The notes beneath the pieces were generated by a model. It was not told the origin of the DNA. It was given only the letters and a program-made list of their open reading frames with translations, and did no database searches. From RGDT01 sp964630925 (lineage in GTDB: Bacteria; Planctomycetota; Planctomycetia; Gemmatales; Gemmataceae): a stretch of DNA of 64,000 nucleotides. The position numbers and the translations under genes were made by a program. The stretch lies in assembly GCA_964630925.1 (NCBI GenBank), contig CAZVZK010000035.1, positions 12,097 to 76,096 of the forward strand. The letters run 5' to 3'. How positions within the stretch are numbered: position 1 is the first letter of the stretch; each line of letters begins with the position of its first letter. Positions 17,428 through 25,674 of this stretch are shown here, piece by piece.

Positions 17428-17979
17428 TCAATCTTCGAGTGCCCGTTTCATCAGGTCGGGGCGCACGCTGCCGTTGACGATCCCGCCGAACAGGCCCTCT
17501 TCGCTGGCCTGGTTCTCGAAGTGATGCACCCAGCCGTCGCCCTCGCGGAACAGCGTGAACACCGCCCCGCCGGGGAGGTAGAACCACTCGTACCGCCGCG
17601 CCTGCCCCGTGTGCCCGCACTCGTGGGCCAGGACCTCCGACCAGCTCGGGAATGACGGCCCGCCCGCCGCCAGCCGGCGGGCCACGTCGCGCATTCGCCC
17701 GCCGAGCACCGTCACCGGGTACTCCCGCGACGCAGGCTCCTGGATCTGCTCCTTCAGCACGCCGACGGCGAAATCGTCGCCGACGGCGATGAGCGTGGAC
17801 GCCCAGGTGATCGCCGTCCCGGCGAAGAAGGGCCGGGGCCAGGGGCTGTCGAGGTCGCGCATCGGCGTCGCGAAGACCGACACCTCGTGCCACCTCTTCT
17901 CGGGCCGGGCCTTCCCCCAGACCCGGAAGGCGGGCCGGCCCCAGAGGGCGGCGATCTCGGCGGCGAAGAGGTTGAACAC
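17428..17979 (-). CDS. HExxH-containing protein, possible metallopeptidase
   Basis: I do not recognise the family. The 183-residue protein contains HECGHTGQARR (HExxH, about residue 127-131), preceded by SWSEVLA, the arrangement of zincin-type metallopeptidases or their relatives. No signal peptide or membrane segment is visible. The region downstream of the motif (YEWFYLPGGAVFTLFREGDGWVHHFENQA) may supply a third ligand. It starts four bases after the TPR gene stop on the same strand and so forms a pair with it. Confidence 0.65.
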   Translation of the reverse strand: MFNLFAAEIAALWGRPAFRVWGKARPEKRWHEVSVFATPMRDLDSPWPRPFFAGTAITWASTLIAVGDDFAVGVLKEQIQEPASREYPVTVLGGRMRDVARRLAAGGPSFPSWSEVLAHECGHTGQARRYEWFYLPGGAVFTLFREGDGWVHHFENQASEEGLFGGIVNGSVRPDLMKRALED

Positions 17980-17982
17980 GGC

Positions 17983-18672
17983 TCAAGAGGACCGCCCCAG
18001 CGCCGGGCCGCGCCTCAGGCGCAGTGTATGCGGGCCGGGCAGCACCGACGCTACGGCGTCGCCACGCGGCTCGCCCTCGACACGCGGGAACGGCAGCAGC
18101 ACCGGCCCGGCGTCCTCGTCCTCACGGCGCCCCTGGCCGCAGCGGACCTTGCCGAGCAGGCCGAGCAGACGCGGGCAGCGCGGGGCGGCGAAGCGGGCGG
18201 CGGTGATGGCGCGTTCGGCGTCGCCGGGCAGCCCGGCGTCGCACAGCCCGGCGACGAGCCGGCGCAGGACGACGTACTCGCCCGACATGCGGACCGCCTC
18301 GCGGAGCAGGCCCAGGCCGGCGTCGTGATCGCCCGAGCGGACCAGCGCCAGGCCCGCGGCGGCCTTCCGCCGGGCGTCGGCGGGCGACAGCTCCGCCGCC
18401 CGCAGGAGGTGCTGGGCGGCGTTGTCCGGATCGACGCGCCCGAGCAGGGCGTGCGTGCCGGCGTGGCCAGGGCGCAGGCGGGCGGCCCGGCGCAGATGGC
18501 GGCGGGCGGCCTTACGGCGGCGGAGCCTCAGGCAACAAAGGCCGAGCAGGTAAAGGGCGTCGGCCCCGTCGAGACCTTCGAGGGCCGTGGCGGCCGTGGC
18601 GTATTGGGAGGCCTTGATGAGCCGGCGGGCGCGGCGGATCAGGTGGCCGGCGAGGCGGATGGATGTGCGCAT
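17983..18672 (-). CDS. Tetratricopeptide-like repeat protein
   Basis: Starting at ATG 18,672, the 229-residue protein is made of Ala/Arg/Leu-rich helical hairpins consistent with TPRs (LYLLGLCCLRLRRRKAARRHL, HALLGRVDPDNAAQHLLRAAEL, AAGLALVRSGDHDAGLGLLREAV). It is strongly basic. No signal peptide is evident. The C-terminal 35 residues (DEDAGPVLLPFPRV...) are not repetitive. TPRs mediate protein binding; the partner may be the HExxH protein encoded four bases downstream. Confidence 0.65.
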   Translation of the reverse strand: MRTSIRLAGHLIRRARRLIKASQYATAATALEGLDGADALYLLGLCCLRLRRRKAARRHLRRAARLRPGHAGTHALLGRVDPDNAAQHLLRAAELSPADARRKAAAGLALVRSGDHDAGLGLLREAVRMSGEYVVLRRLVAGLCDAGLPGDAERAITAARFAAPRCPRLLGLLGKVRCGQGRREDEDAGPVLLPFPRVEGEPRGDAVASVLPGPHTLRLRRGPALGRSS

Positions 18673-18777
18673 CGTAGGCTGCCTCCATGCAGCCGAGGGC
18701 GGACTTCCTGGGAGGGGCATCTTACCATCACGCCGAGGCCGGGCAAGAGAGGAATCCGCCCGTCCGCCCGTCCGGCG

Positions 18778-19620
18778 TCACTTGTCCTTCGCCTTCTCCT
18801 TGTCCTTGGCCTTGTCCTTCTTGATCTCGATGGGGTCCGGAGAGCCCTGGTAGTCGAGGACCACCACCGACGCCGCCTTGGGCGCCTCCTTGGCCGTGTC
18901 GACCACCAGCCAGGTCTTCGGCTTGCGGCTCTCGATCACCATGCTCTCCTCCCCCTTGACCTCGTCGGTGAAGTACTTCAGCGGCAGGAGGTCGTCGTAG
19001 ACCACGGTGCCGTAGTGCATGGGGATGACGTGGCGCTTGGCGTCGATCTGCTTGACCACCTTGTAGGCGTCGATGCCGTTGAGCGTGTACACCCCGCCGA
19101 CCGGCACCATCAGGATGTCCACCTTGCCCAGCTTCTTTAACTGGGTCTTGCTGAGCGTGTGCCCGAGGTCGCCGAGGTGGACGATGCGGATGCCGTCGAT
19201 GTCGATGATCCAGCAGCCGTTCTTGCCGCGGCTCAGGCCCCCCATGCTGTCGTGGTACGTCCCGAGCGACTGGACGCGGATCTCCTTGGCCTTGCCCACC
19301 TTCTCGTCCACGACGTTGAAGTCGGTGGCCGCGCCTTCACCCACCTTCTTCAAGGCGTTGAGCTGGACGGCGTCCTTGATGTTGTCGATGCAGTCGGTGC
19401 GCGTGTGGTCGTTGTGGAGGTGGCTGTACAACACCACGTCCGCCTTCATCTGGCGCGGCTTGTAGGCGTCCAGGTACTGAGGGTCGAGGATCAGCCGCGT
19501 CCCCTTGGGCGTGACGATCTCGAACATCGACTGGCCCCACCAGGCGATCTTGATCTCGGCCGCCGTGGCGGCGCCGGTGACGGCCAGGGACATCAGCAGG
19601 ACCATTCCGAAGCGTCGCAT
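18778..19620 (-). CDS. Exported metallo-beta-lactamase-fold hydrolase
   Basis: The 280-residue protein begins with a signal peptide (MRRFGMVLLMSLAVTGAATAA). The metallo-beta-lactamase fold follows, with metal-binding SHLHNDHT (HxHxDH type), HLGDLGH and IPMHYGT, resembling UPF0173-type metal-dependent hydrolases. The C-terminus is a Lys/Asp-rich tail (KKDKAKDKEKAKDK). It probably acts in the periplasm; the substrate is unknown. A TATGAT on the minus strand at 19,667-19,662 could be its -10, with only a poor -35. Confidence 0.82.
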   Translation of the reverse strand: MRRFGMVLLMSLAVTGAATAAEIKIAWWGQSMFEIVTPKGTRLILDPQYLDAYKPRQMKADVVLYSHLHNDHTRTDCIDNIKDAVQLNALKKVGEGAATDFNVVDEKVGKAKEIRVQSLGTYHDSMGGLSRGKNGCWIIDIDGIRIVHLGDLGHTLSKTQLKKLGKVDILMVPVGGVYTLNGIDAYKVVKQIDAKRHVIPMHYGTVVYDDLLPLKYFTDEVKGEESMVIESRKPKTWLVVDTAKEAPKAASVVVLDYQGSPDPIEIKKDKAKDKEKAKDK

Positions 19621-20191
19621 CGCGGCTCACTCCCGGTGGAACGTGGCGGCATGATCTCGCCATCATACCGCCCGACAGCACGACGAGCCAGGGGCCCGCC
19701 GCCAACGGCTGCATTCCCGTGGCCGCGCTGCCTCTACTCTCTCGGGGGACAGGGGGAGGGGTCCGGATCGCCTTCGGGAGCGGGGCGCCGGCGTCCGACC
19801 GCTCGTGGGCAGGCCCGTCGCGTCACCGGGGCGAATTGCATTGCATTGCAGCCCCCCCACACACGAACATGAAATGAAGACGGTGAAGCCGTGTCAGGGC
19901 CTCCGCGTGCCGATGGCCGCCGGGGCCTGCCGGCGGCCGACGCGAGCCCCGTCAGACGCCGAGTCACCCGGCCACTCCCGCGAGTCACATGCCCACTTCC
20001 CCCGCGGGTGGCCTTGTGACTCGGCGCGCCTGACGCCTCGTGTCACAGGCTGAACCCCTTGACACCAGGTGTACGGGCGCTAACAATCGGAAGAGAGGAG
20101 CGCCCTCCACCCACACACACACCCTCAACGCCCGGATGTCCCCTCGCTCCCCCCCCCACCGCTACGCTAATGCCCCGCCACCAACGGCGTC
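19621..20191. other. 571-bp gene-free region with a dispersed repeat
   Basis: No credible coding frame is present. It contains the first copy of the GAATTGCATTGC repeat (19,831-19,925). Downstream lie CA-rich and C-rich simple tracts (20,104-20,165) and a TTGACA (about 20,059) 16 bases before TAACAA on the plus strand, a promoter-like pair that faces no plus-strand gene. Confidence 0.5.
19831..19925 (+). repeat. GAATTGCATTGC dispersed repeat, copy A
   Basis: Bases from 19,832 read CGAATTGCATTGCATTGCAG, then a run of C, ACACGAAC, TGAAATGAAGACGGTGA, and after a variable stretch CTCCGCGT and CGATGGCCGCC. The same series occurs at 47,503-47,598, 27.7 kb away, with few differences over about 95 bases. 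Both copies are intergenic. It does not look like coding sequence and may be a small mobile element or a structured RNA. Confidence 0.65.
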
Positions 20192-21340
20192 TCACGCCTG
20201 CTTGACGTTCACCCACTGGCTGTTTGCGGCGCTGGCCGACAGCGCGTCGAGGATCAACTGCGTCCCCTGGGCGTCGCGGAAGTCCGGCATGGCCTTCTCT
20301 CCCTTCTCCAGCGCCGACAGGAAGTCGGCCACCTGGTGCGTGAAGCTCGCGTCGTAGCCGATGGCCAGGCCGGGCACCCACCAGTTGGCCATGTAGGGGT
20401 GATCGGGGCTGTTGTCGGTGACGTGCACCGACTTCCACCCGCGGGTCTTGCCCTCGTCGCGGTAGTCGAACACCTGCAGTCGGTGCAGGTCGTGCAGGTC
20501 CCAGAAGAGCGACATGTTCTCGCCGTTGATCTCGAACGTGTACAGCGCCTTGTGCCCCCGCGCGTAGCGCGTGGACTCGAAGTTGGCGAGGGAGCCGTTG
20601 GCGAACTTCCCCATGAAGATGCAGGCGTCGTCGATGCCCACCTTCTCGACCTTGCCCGTCAGGTTGTGCATGCGCTCCTTGACGAACGTCTCCATCAGCG
20701 CGCTGACGCTCGACATCGGCCCGTTGAGCCAGCAGGCCGTGTCGATGCAGTGGGCGAGCAGGTCACCCGAGACGCCCGAGCCGGCCGCCGCCGCGTCCAG
20801 ACGCCACAGCCCCTGCCCGCCCTGCGGCAGGTCGGCCTTGATCGTCCAGTCCTGCAAGAACTTCGCCCGGTAGTGGAAGATGCGGCCCAGCTTGCCTTCT
20901 TCGATGAGCCGCTTGGCGAGGGTGACGGCGGGGATCCGGCGGTAGTTGTACCACACCATGTTCGGCACGCCGGCCTTCTCGACGGCGGCCACCATCTCGG
21001 CCCCCTCGACGCCGTTGAGGGCGAGGGGCTTCTCGCACAGGATCATCTTCTTGTTCGCGGCGGCGGCGAGGGCGATCTCCTTGTGGAGGTTGTTCGGCGT
21101 GCAGATGTCGATGACGTCGATGTCCTTGCGCTCGATCAGCTTGCGCCAGTCGGTCTCGACGGACTCGTAGCCCCACTGATCGGCGAACGGCTGGATCTTG
21201 GCGGCGTCGCGGGCGCAGGCGGCCTTGAGGACGACCTTGTACTTCGACGGGAAGAACTGGCCGACCTGCTTGTAGGCGTTGGAGTGCGCCCGGCCCATGA
21301 AGCCGTAGCCGATCATGCCGACGTTCAACGGGGTGGCCAT
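20192..21340 (-). CDS. Gfo/Idh/MocA family oxidoreductase
   Basis: The 382-residue protein opens with the Rossmann dinucleotide-binding VGMIGYGFMGRAHSNAY, followed by DVIDICTPNNLHKEIALAA and the signature CEKPLAL (Lys of the EKP motif, catalytic/coenzyme contact). The C-terminal alpha/beta domain carries WRLDAAAAGSGVSGDLLAHCIDTACWL. The family oxidises or reduces sugars and inositols with NAD(P); planctomycetes have many copies, probably for polysaccharide-derived sugars. No signal peptide is present, so it is cytoplasmic. A promoter lies about 30 bases upstream and is duplicated in front of another gene at 22,741. Confidence 0.92.
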   Translation of the reverse strand: MATPLNVGMIGYGFMGRAHSNAYKQVGQFFPSKYKVVLKAACARDAAKIQPFADQWGYESVETDWRKLIERKDIDVIDICTPNNLHKEIALAAAANKKMILCEKPLALNGVEGAEMVAAVEKAGVPNMVWYNYRRIPAVTLAKRLIEEGKLGRIFHYRAKFLQDWTIKADLPQGGQGLWRLDAAAAGSGVSGDLLAHCIDTACWLNGPMSSVSALMETFVKERMHNLTGKVEKVGIDDACIFMGKFANGSLANFESTRYARGHKALYTFEINGENMSLFWDLHDLHRLQVFDYRDEGKTRGWKSVHVTDNSPDHPYMANWWVPGLAIGYDASFTHQVADFLSALEKGEKAMPDFRDAQGTQLILDALSASAANSQWVNVKQA

Positions 21341-21369
21341 CGCGTGTGCCCTCTGGGAGTGATTGGGGC

Positions 21370-21398
21370 ATTGTGCGGACCGGGGGGGCGTGAGGCAA
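21370..21398 (-). promoter_or_regulatory. Promoter of the Gfo/Idh/MocA gene (duplicated sequence)
   Basis: Minus strand: -35 TTGCCT (21,398-21,393), 17-bp spacer, -10 CACAAT (21,375-21,370). About 40 bases around it recur at 22,766-22,806 with the same hexamers, spacing and distance to the ATG. Confidence 0.6.
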
Positions 21399-21472
21399 CC
21401 GACGGGGCGGCGCGTGCGCTCGCACCGCCGGGCTGACTGCCTCGCCGCACGCCCCGGAGCTGTTTGACCCCG

Positions 21473-21775
21473 TCATTCCAGGCAGTGCGTCCCGTGGGTG
21501 ACAGCGGCGCCGGCGCGCATGGCCGCGGCGATCATGGCGGCCTCGGCCAGCTCCTGCTCGGTCACGCCGGCCTTCCTGGCCTTCTTGACGTGGATCTCGA
21601 TGCAGTACGGGCACTGCGTCGTCAGGGCGACGGCGATGGCCATCAGCTCCTTGTACTTGGACGGGATGGCGCCGTCCTTGAAGGCCGCCTCGTCGAAAGC
21701 CTGGAAGCCCTTGAAGGCCTCCGGGGCCAGCTCGCCCAGCTTCTTGAGCTTCGTCATGTTCTTCATGTCGAACAT
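21473..21775 (-). CDS. Carboxymuconolactone decarboxylase-like (AhpD-type) protein
   Basis: The 100-residue protein has the all-helical AhpD/CMD core with the redox motif CPYC in LTTQCPYCIEIHVKKARKAG, the expected proton-relay His six residues later, and EQELAEAAMIAAAMRAGAAVTHG. Such proteins act as disulfide reductases in peroxide defence (AhpD) or as decarboxylases; the CxxC points to the thiol type. It lies 21 bases downstream of the unknown gene at 21,797-22,741 and is probably transcribed with it. Confidence 0.88.
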   Translation of the reverse strand: MFDMKNMTKLKKLGELAPEAFKGFQAFDEAAFKDGAIPSKYKELMAIAVALTTQCPYCIEIHVKKARKAGVTEQELAEAAMIAAAMRAGAAVTHGTHCLE

Positions 21776-21796
21776 CGCGATCTCCTTGAGAATGAG

Positions 21797-22741
21797 TCAG
21801 TTCATCACGCCCTCGATGCCGCTGTAGATCTCCGTCGCCTCCACGAAGCCCATCCCCAGACGCTCGGCGTCGTACAGGCACTCATCGAGCTTGCGCAGGT
21901 CGCCCCCGTCGAGCGCCTCGCTCAGCGCGGGGCGGCTCTCGGCCAGCAGGCGGCGCAGGCGCGGCACGGCCTCCGGGGCGGCGTAGCCGCCCACCTCGTA
22001 GTTGGACTCGATGGTCGCCGGCAGGGACCGGAGCAGGCCGGGCAGCTCCTTCTTCCAGGGGGCGTAGAGCGACGTGGCCCGTCCGATCCTCGGCACGCCC
22101 TTCAGCCCGGCCTCGGCGAAGACGTGCGTGGGCCAGGTGTAGCCGCGCGACATCCACCCCGGCCGGAGGTTGGAGGCGAACCGCAGCAGGCGGAACGGCA
22201 TCTCGCCGATGAGGGCCGCCCTGGGGTCGCGCCCCTCTCCCTCGTCCTGGCCCGGCAGCATCCGCCCCGCCTTCCAGGCGGCGTACGCCTCGCGCAGCGT
22301 CTGGATGTCGTAGGCGATGCCGTAGGCGAGGGCCTTGTCCACCGGCAGCCGTCCGCCCTTGTCGGGCCTGGCTCGCTTGCGGACGGCGGGGCCGAGGCGG
22401 TCCAGCATGCCCTTCACGATCTCATCGACGTCCTCGGGCCGGGCCGCGAGGTAGGCGTCGATGGCGGCCGACATCTCCTCGGGCGAGTCGCAGGTGATGA
22501 AGAACGGCCGGCCCCAGACGTGCAGGTGGGAGTCCCACCACTCCGGCAGCTCGACGGGCTTCGACGCCCGGGGCAGGCCCAGGACGCCCAGGCCCCAGGC
22601 GTTGGCCCGGAAGCGCACCCTGGCGATGCGCACGGCGTCGGCGATGAGGTCGTCGATGGCGCCCTCCCCCCGGATGAAGGGGAAGAGACGCTCGTGCCAG
22701 AGCTTCACGTCCACCGGGTGGTAGCTGGTGTCGTAACCCAT
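21797..22741 (-). CDS. Conserved protein of unknown function (314 aa)
   Basis: I do not recognise the family. The protein starts MGYDTSYHPVDVKLWHERLFPF, is soluble and rich in Trp, Arg and Leu, and contains LPEWWDSHLHVWGRPFFI and RGYTWPTHVFAEAGLKGV, followed by a helical C-terminus. No signal peptide, transmembrane helix or known catalytic motif is evident. The closely spaced downstream AhpD-like gene suggests a shared function. The promoter 25-60 bases upstream is nearly identical to that of the Gfo/Idh/MocA gene. Confidence 0.7.
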   Translation of the reverse strand: MGYDTSYHPVDVKLWHERLFPFIRGEGAIDDLIADAVRIARVRFRANAWGLGVLGLPRASKPVELPEWWDSHLHVWGRPFFITCDSPEEMSAAIDAYLAARPEDVDEIVKGMLDRLGPAVRKRARPDKGGRLPVDKALAYGIAYDIQTLREAYAAWKAGRMLPGQDEGEGRDPRAALIGEMPFRLLRFASNLRPGWMSRGYTWPTHVFAEAGLKGVPRIGRATSLYAPWKKELPGLLRSLPATIESNYEVGGYAAPEAVPRLRRLLAESRPALSEALDGGDLRKLDECLYDAERLGMGFVEATEIYSGIEGVMN

Positions 22742-22770
22742 CGCGCCGCCTCCGGATGAAGGATGGGGGC

Positions 22771-22799
22771 ATTGTGCGGACGGGGCCGGCGTGAGGCAA
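22771..22799 (-). promoter_or_regulatory. Promoter of the 314-aa unknown gene (duplicated sequence)
   Basis: Minus strand: -35 TTGCCT (22,799-22,794), 17-bp spacer, -10 CACAAT (22,776-22,771), the same hexamers and spacing as at 21,370-21,398. Confidence 0.6.
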
Positions 22800-22933
22800 C
22801 CGACGGAGAAGCGAGGCGGGCTTCTCGACGAGAGCCGCTCGGGATCGGAGAGGCGCTGACGCCGTGTGACTCGGGCCGCTGACGCACCCCCGCTCGCCAG
22901 CAGCCGGTGGCGCTCGCGCCCCAGGAGTCGGTC

Positions 22934-23902
22934 TCAATAATCCCCCACCACCTCATCGCCGGCGCGTGTCGCCAGGGCGCGCCACGTCGGCAGGGCGATT
23001 CCGTCACGTACGAAGCGGACGCTGCCGTCGCACAGCAGCAGGTTCACGCCGCCGGTGTGCATGCTCCGCGCCGAGGTCAGGCCCTTGTTGTGGCTCTTGT
23101 TGCCGCAGTCCCACTTCCCCGCCTGGTTCGGGGTGTAGTAGTGGTTGTACAGCGTGTTGCCGAAGTGCCCGTTGATCCACTGCTCGTTGCGGCGGCCGTT
23201 CCACGTCCCGTTGCCGCCGTCGCAGTCCGTCGGCGTCGTGTCGTTGCCGCCCGCCACCTCCAGCACGGCCAGGCGGATGCCCTGCGGGGTCGTCGGGGCG
23301 GTGGTGATCGTCGCGCCGTCGCCGAGCAGGCTCTCGCAGAAGGCGGCGGTGTTCGAGGTGCCGTCGCTGATCTGGGCGATCCGGACCGGGTCCTGGGCGA
23401 AGACGCCGTTGCCTTCCAGGATGCGGTGATACAGCGTGACGGCGCCGGTGGAGGGGTCGAGGGTGACGCCGACGCCGTTGTTGGCGACGTAGTTGGAGCC
23501 CCAGTAGGCGCTGCCGGGCACCTGCCCGTTGCGCGGGTCGCTGGGGCAGATGAACAGGCCGACGCGCGTCTTGCCCGCCGTGTCGTTCTGCCCGCCGACG
23601 GCCAGGTTGCCGTTGGGGTCGATGAGCCTCTGGAGGGCCTCCTGCTCGACGTAGGCGAGCAGGCGGGCCGGGGCCGACACCACGTTCGGGAAGGCGTTGC
23701 GCCCCTGCGGGAAGACGCCCAGCGCCGACTCATGGTTGTGCATGGCCAGGCCGAGCTGCTTGAGGTTGTTCTGGCACTTCATCCGCGCCGCCGCCTCGCG
23801 GACCTTCTGCACCGCCGGCAAGAGGAGGCCGATCAGGATGGCGATGATGGCGATGACGACGAGCAATTCAATGAGGGTGAAACCGGGCCTGTGACGCTTC
23901 AT
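22934..23902 (-). CDS. DUF1559 prepilin-type protein
   Basis: The 322-residue protein starts at 23,902 with a type IV pilin/pseudopilin signal: KRHRPG | FTLIELLVVIAIIAILIG, cleaved after Gly by prepilin peptidase, with the conserved Glu at +5 of the mature chain. The classic DUF1559 stretch LLPAVQKVREAAARMKCQNNLKQLGLA follows. The C-terminal H-X9-DG motif appears as HTGGVNLLLCDGSVRFV. Planctomycete genomes encode dozens of these; their role is unclear but is probably at the cell surface or in a type II secretion-like system. A Cys-rich gene lies 112 bases upstream. Confidence 0.95.
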   Translation of the reverse strand: MKRHRPGFTLIELLVVIAIIAILIGLLLPAVQKVREAAARMKCQNNLKQLGLAMHNHESALGVFPQGRNAFPNVVSAPARLLAYVEQEALQRLIDPNGNLAVGGQNDTAGKTRVGLFICPSDPRNGQVPGSAYWGSNYVANNGVGVTLDPSTGAVTLYHRILEGNGVFAQDPVRIAQISDGTSNTAAFCESLLGDGATITTAPTTPQGIRLAVLEVAGGNDTTPTDCDGGNGTWNGRRNEQWINGHFGNTLYNHYYTPNQAGKWDCGNKSHNKGLTSARSMHTGGVNLLLCDGSVRFVRDGIALPTWRALATRAGDEVVGDY

Positions 23903-24014
23903 GTCCGTGTCAATTCTTTTTGAGGATGCGTGGAGGGTGCGGCGGCCCTGCCCGCGCACGCGGGGGGCGCTGCCGCCGTGGGGCGGTGGCTTCGGTTGTC
24001 CGGTGGTGGTGGGC

Positions 24015-24506
24015 TCAGGCCCGGCGTGGCGGGGGCGACGGCGGGCGGCGGATCGCCGGCTCGGCGGAGGGGGTGACTTCTTCGATGTAGCCTTCCGGAT
24101 CGGGAAGGGCGGGTGCGGCGGCCAGGCCGGCGGCGGGGGGCGACGGGTCGGGCTGATACAGGCCGGCGGGGCTGACGCCCTTGCAGCGGGCCGCGATCAG
24201 GCCGGACACCCAGCGGACGGCCTCCGGCTCCGGGGCGACGGCTGCCGGCTCCTCGCCGCCGCAGCACGACCCCTCCTCGGAGCAGCAGCCGGCCTTCTTC
24301 GGCGCTGCCGCCTCCTCCTTCGGGCAACAGCAGCAGCGTTCGAGGCGGCGTTCCTCGGCGGGGCAGCCGCAGGCGCGGCCACACGGCGAGGCGCCGCAGC
24401 ACGGCGTGGGCAACGGCAGGCCGCAGGCCAGCAGCAGGTGGCTCAGCAGAGCCAGCCACACCGCCACGCCGCGTGCCGTCGCCGACAACGCCCTCAACCG
24501 TCTCAT
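24015..24506 (-). CDS. Cysteine-rich exported or membrane protein, possibly metal-binding
   Basis: Starting at ATG 24,506, the 163-residue protein has a hydrophobic N-terminal segment (GVAVWLALLSHLLLACG) that could be a signal peptide or anchor. Fifteen cysteines follow, most of them clustered (PCCGASPCGRACGCP, RCCCCPKEE, GCCSEEGSCCGG), and then an acidic/Pro-rich tail. I know no function; clustered Cys suggests metal binding or disulfide-rich structure. An alternative start at 24,542 would add 12 residues. It precedes the DUF1559 gene on the same strand. Confidence 0.65.
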   Translation of the reverse strand: MRRLRALSATARGVAVWLALLSHLLLACGLPLPTPCCGASPCGRACGCPAEERRLERCCCCPKEEAAAPKKAGCCSEEGSCCGGEEPAAVAPEPEAVRWVSGLIAARCKGVSPAGLYQPDPSPPAAGLAAAPALPDPEGYIEEVTPSAEPAIRRPPSPPPRRA

Positions 24507-24656
24507 GGCCGGCTTCGTGCCCCCTCGAAGTCGAACCGTCATAATCCGATATGTGGTCTACGAGGCGGGCCGGCCCACGTCCACGTGCGACCTCGCGGGG
24601 CGTGCCGGCCCCGCACTTCAGCCCCGCGCCGCGTCCGTCGGAGGATGGCCGCCCGA

Positions 24657-25649
24657 TTATCTGTTGATCATCCGCTGGGCGGCCTCGGAGTAGCGTGCCC
24701 CATGGGCGGTGATCCCGGCGGCCGCGGCGTCGATCTCGCGGAGGTCCTCCGCCGTGAGATCGACGGCGGCCCCGCCGACGTTCTCCTCCAGGCGGTGGGC
24801 CTTCGTGGTGCCGGGGATCGGCACGACCCAGGGCTTCTGCGCCAGCAGCCACGCGAGGGCGATCTGGGCCGGAGTCGCGCCCTTCCGCGCGGCGACGCGG
24901 CCCAGCAGCTCGACGAAGGCCTTGTTCGCCAGCCGCGCCTCGGGGGCGAAGCGGGGCACGGTGTTGCGGAAGTCGGTGGGGTCGAAGGAGGTGGCCTCGT
25001 CGATCTTCCCGGTCAGGTAGCCCTTGCCCAACGGGCTGAACGGCACGAAGCCGATGCCCAGCTCCTCCAGGGCCGGCAGGATCTGCCCCTCGGGCTCCCG
25101 CCACCACAGCGAGTACTCGCTCTGCAACGCCGCGACCGGCTGCACCGCGTGCGCCCGGCGGATCACGGCCACCCCGGCCTCGGAGAGGCCGAAGTACCGC
25201 ACCTTGCCCTGTCGGATCAGCTCGCTGACGGCGCCCGCCACGTCCTCGATGGGCACGCCCGGATCGACGCGGTGCTGGTACAGCAGATCGATGCGATCGG
25301 TCTTGAGCCGATTGAGCGACGCCTCCACCATGTCCCGGATCCGATCCGGCCGGCTGTTGAGCACGCCCGGCTCTTGCTTGCCGTCCTTGAAACTGAACCC
25401 GAACTTGGTGGCGATCACCACGCGATCGCGGACGGGGGCGAGGGCCTCGCCCACCAACTCCTCGTTCGTGAACGGGCCGTACACCTCCGCCGTGTCGAAG
25501 AAGGTGACGCCGAGGTCCACGGCCCTGCGGATGACCTTGACCCCCTCCGCCTTCTCGACGGCGTGGCCGTAGCCGAAGCTCAGGCCCATGCACCCGAAGC
25601 CCAGGGCCGACACCTCCAGGCCGCTCTTCCCCAACTCGCGCGTCTGCAT
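24657..25649 (-). CDS. Aldo/keto reductase
   Basis: The 330-residue protein has the AKR barrel with the catalytic tetrad in order: Asp (FFDTAEVYG), Tyr in the same stretch, Lys (VIATKFGFS), His (LLYQHRVDP). NADPH-binding is indicated by VVPIPGTTKAHRLEEN. It begins MQTRELGKSGLEVSALGFGCMGLS, typical of the large AKR groups that reduce aldehydes including methylglyoxal. It lies 25 bases downstream of a zinc alcohol dehydrogenase and opposite an AraC regulator, which together suggest reactive-aldehyde detoxification. Confidence 0.93.
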   Translation of the reverse strand: MQTRELGKSGLEVSALGFGCMGLSFGYGHAVEKAEGVKVIRRAVDLGVTFFDTAEVYGPFTNEELVGEALAPVRDRVVIATKFGFSFKDGKQEPGVLNSRPDRIRDMVEASLNRLKTDRIDLLYQHRVDPGVPIEDVAGAVSELIRQGKVRYFGLSEAGVAVIRRAHAVQPVAALQSEYSLWWREPEGQILPALEELGIGFVPFSPLGKGYLTGKIDEATSFDPTDFRNTVPRFAPEARLANKAFVELLGRVAARKGATPAQIALAWLLAQKPWVVPIPGTTKAHRLEENVGGAAVDLTAEDLREIDAAAAGITAHGARYSEAAQRMINR

Positions 25650-25674
25650 CGCCGCCTCCTGTCGGTGGTCACGA

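Noticed and set aside
20059..20087. TTGACA with TAACAA 16 bases on, plus strand
   Set aside because: No plus-strand gene follows before the convergent Gfo/Idh/MocA gene, so it is probably a chance match. A small RNA cannot be excluded.
20104..20165. CA- and C-rich tracts as a possible CRISPR or microsatellite
   Set aside because: Only a short CACACACACA and a C-run, with no regular spacer structure. No CRISPR-like array was found anywhere in the window.
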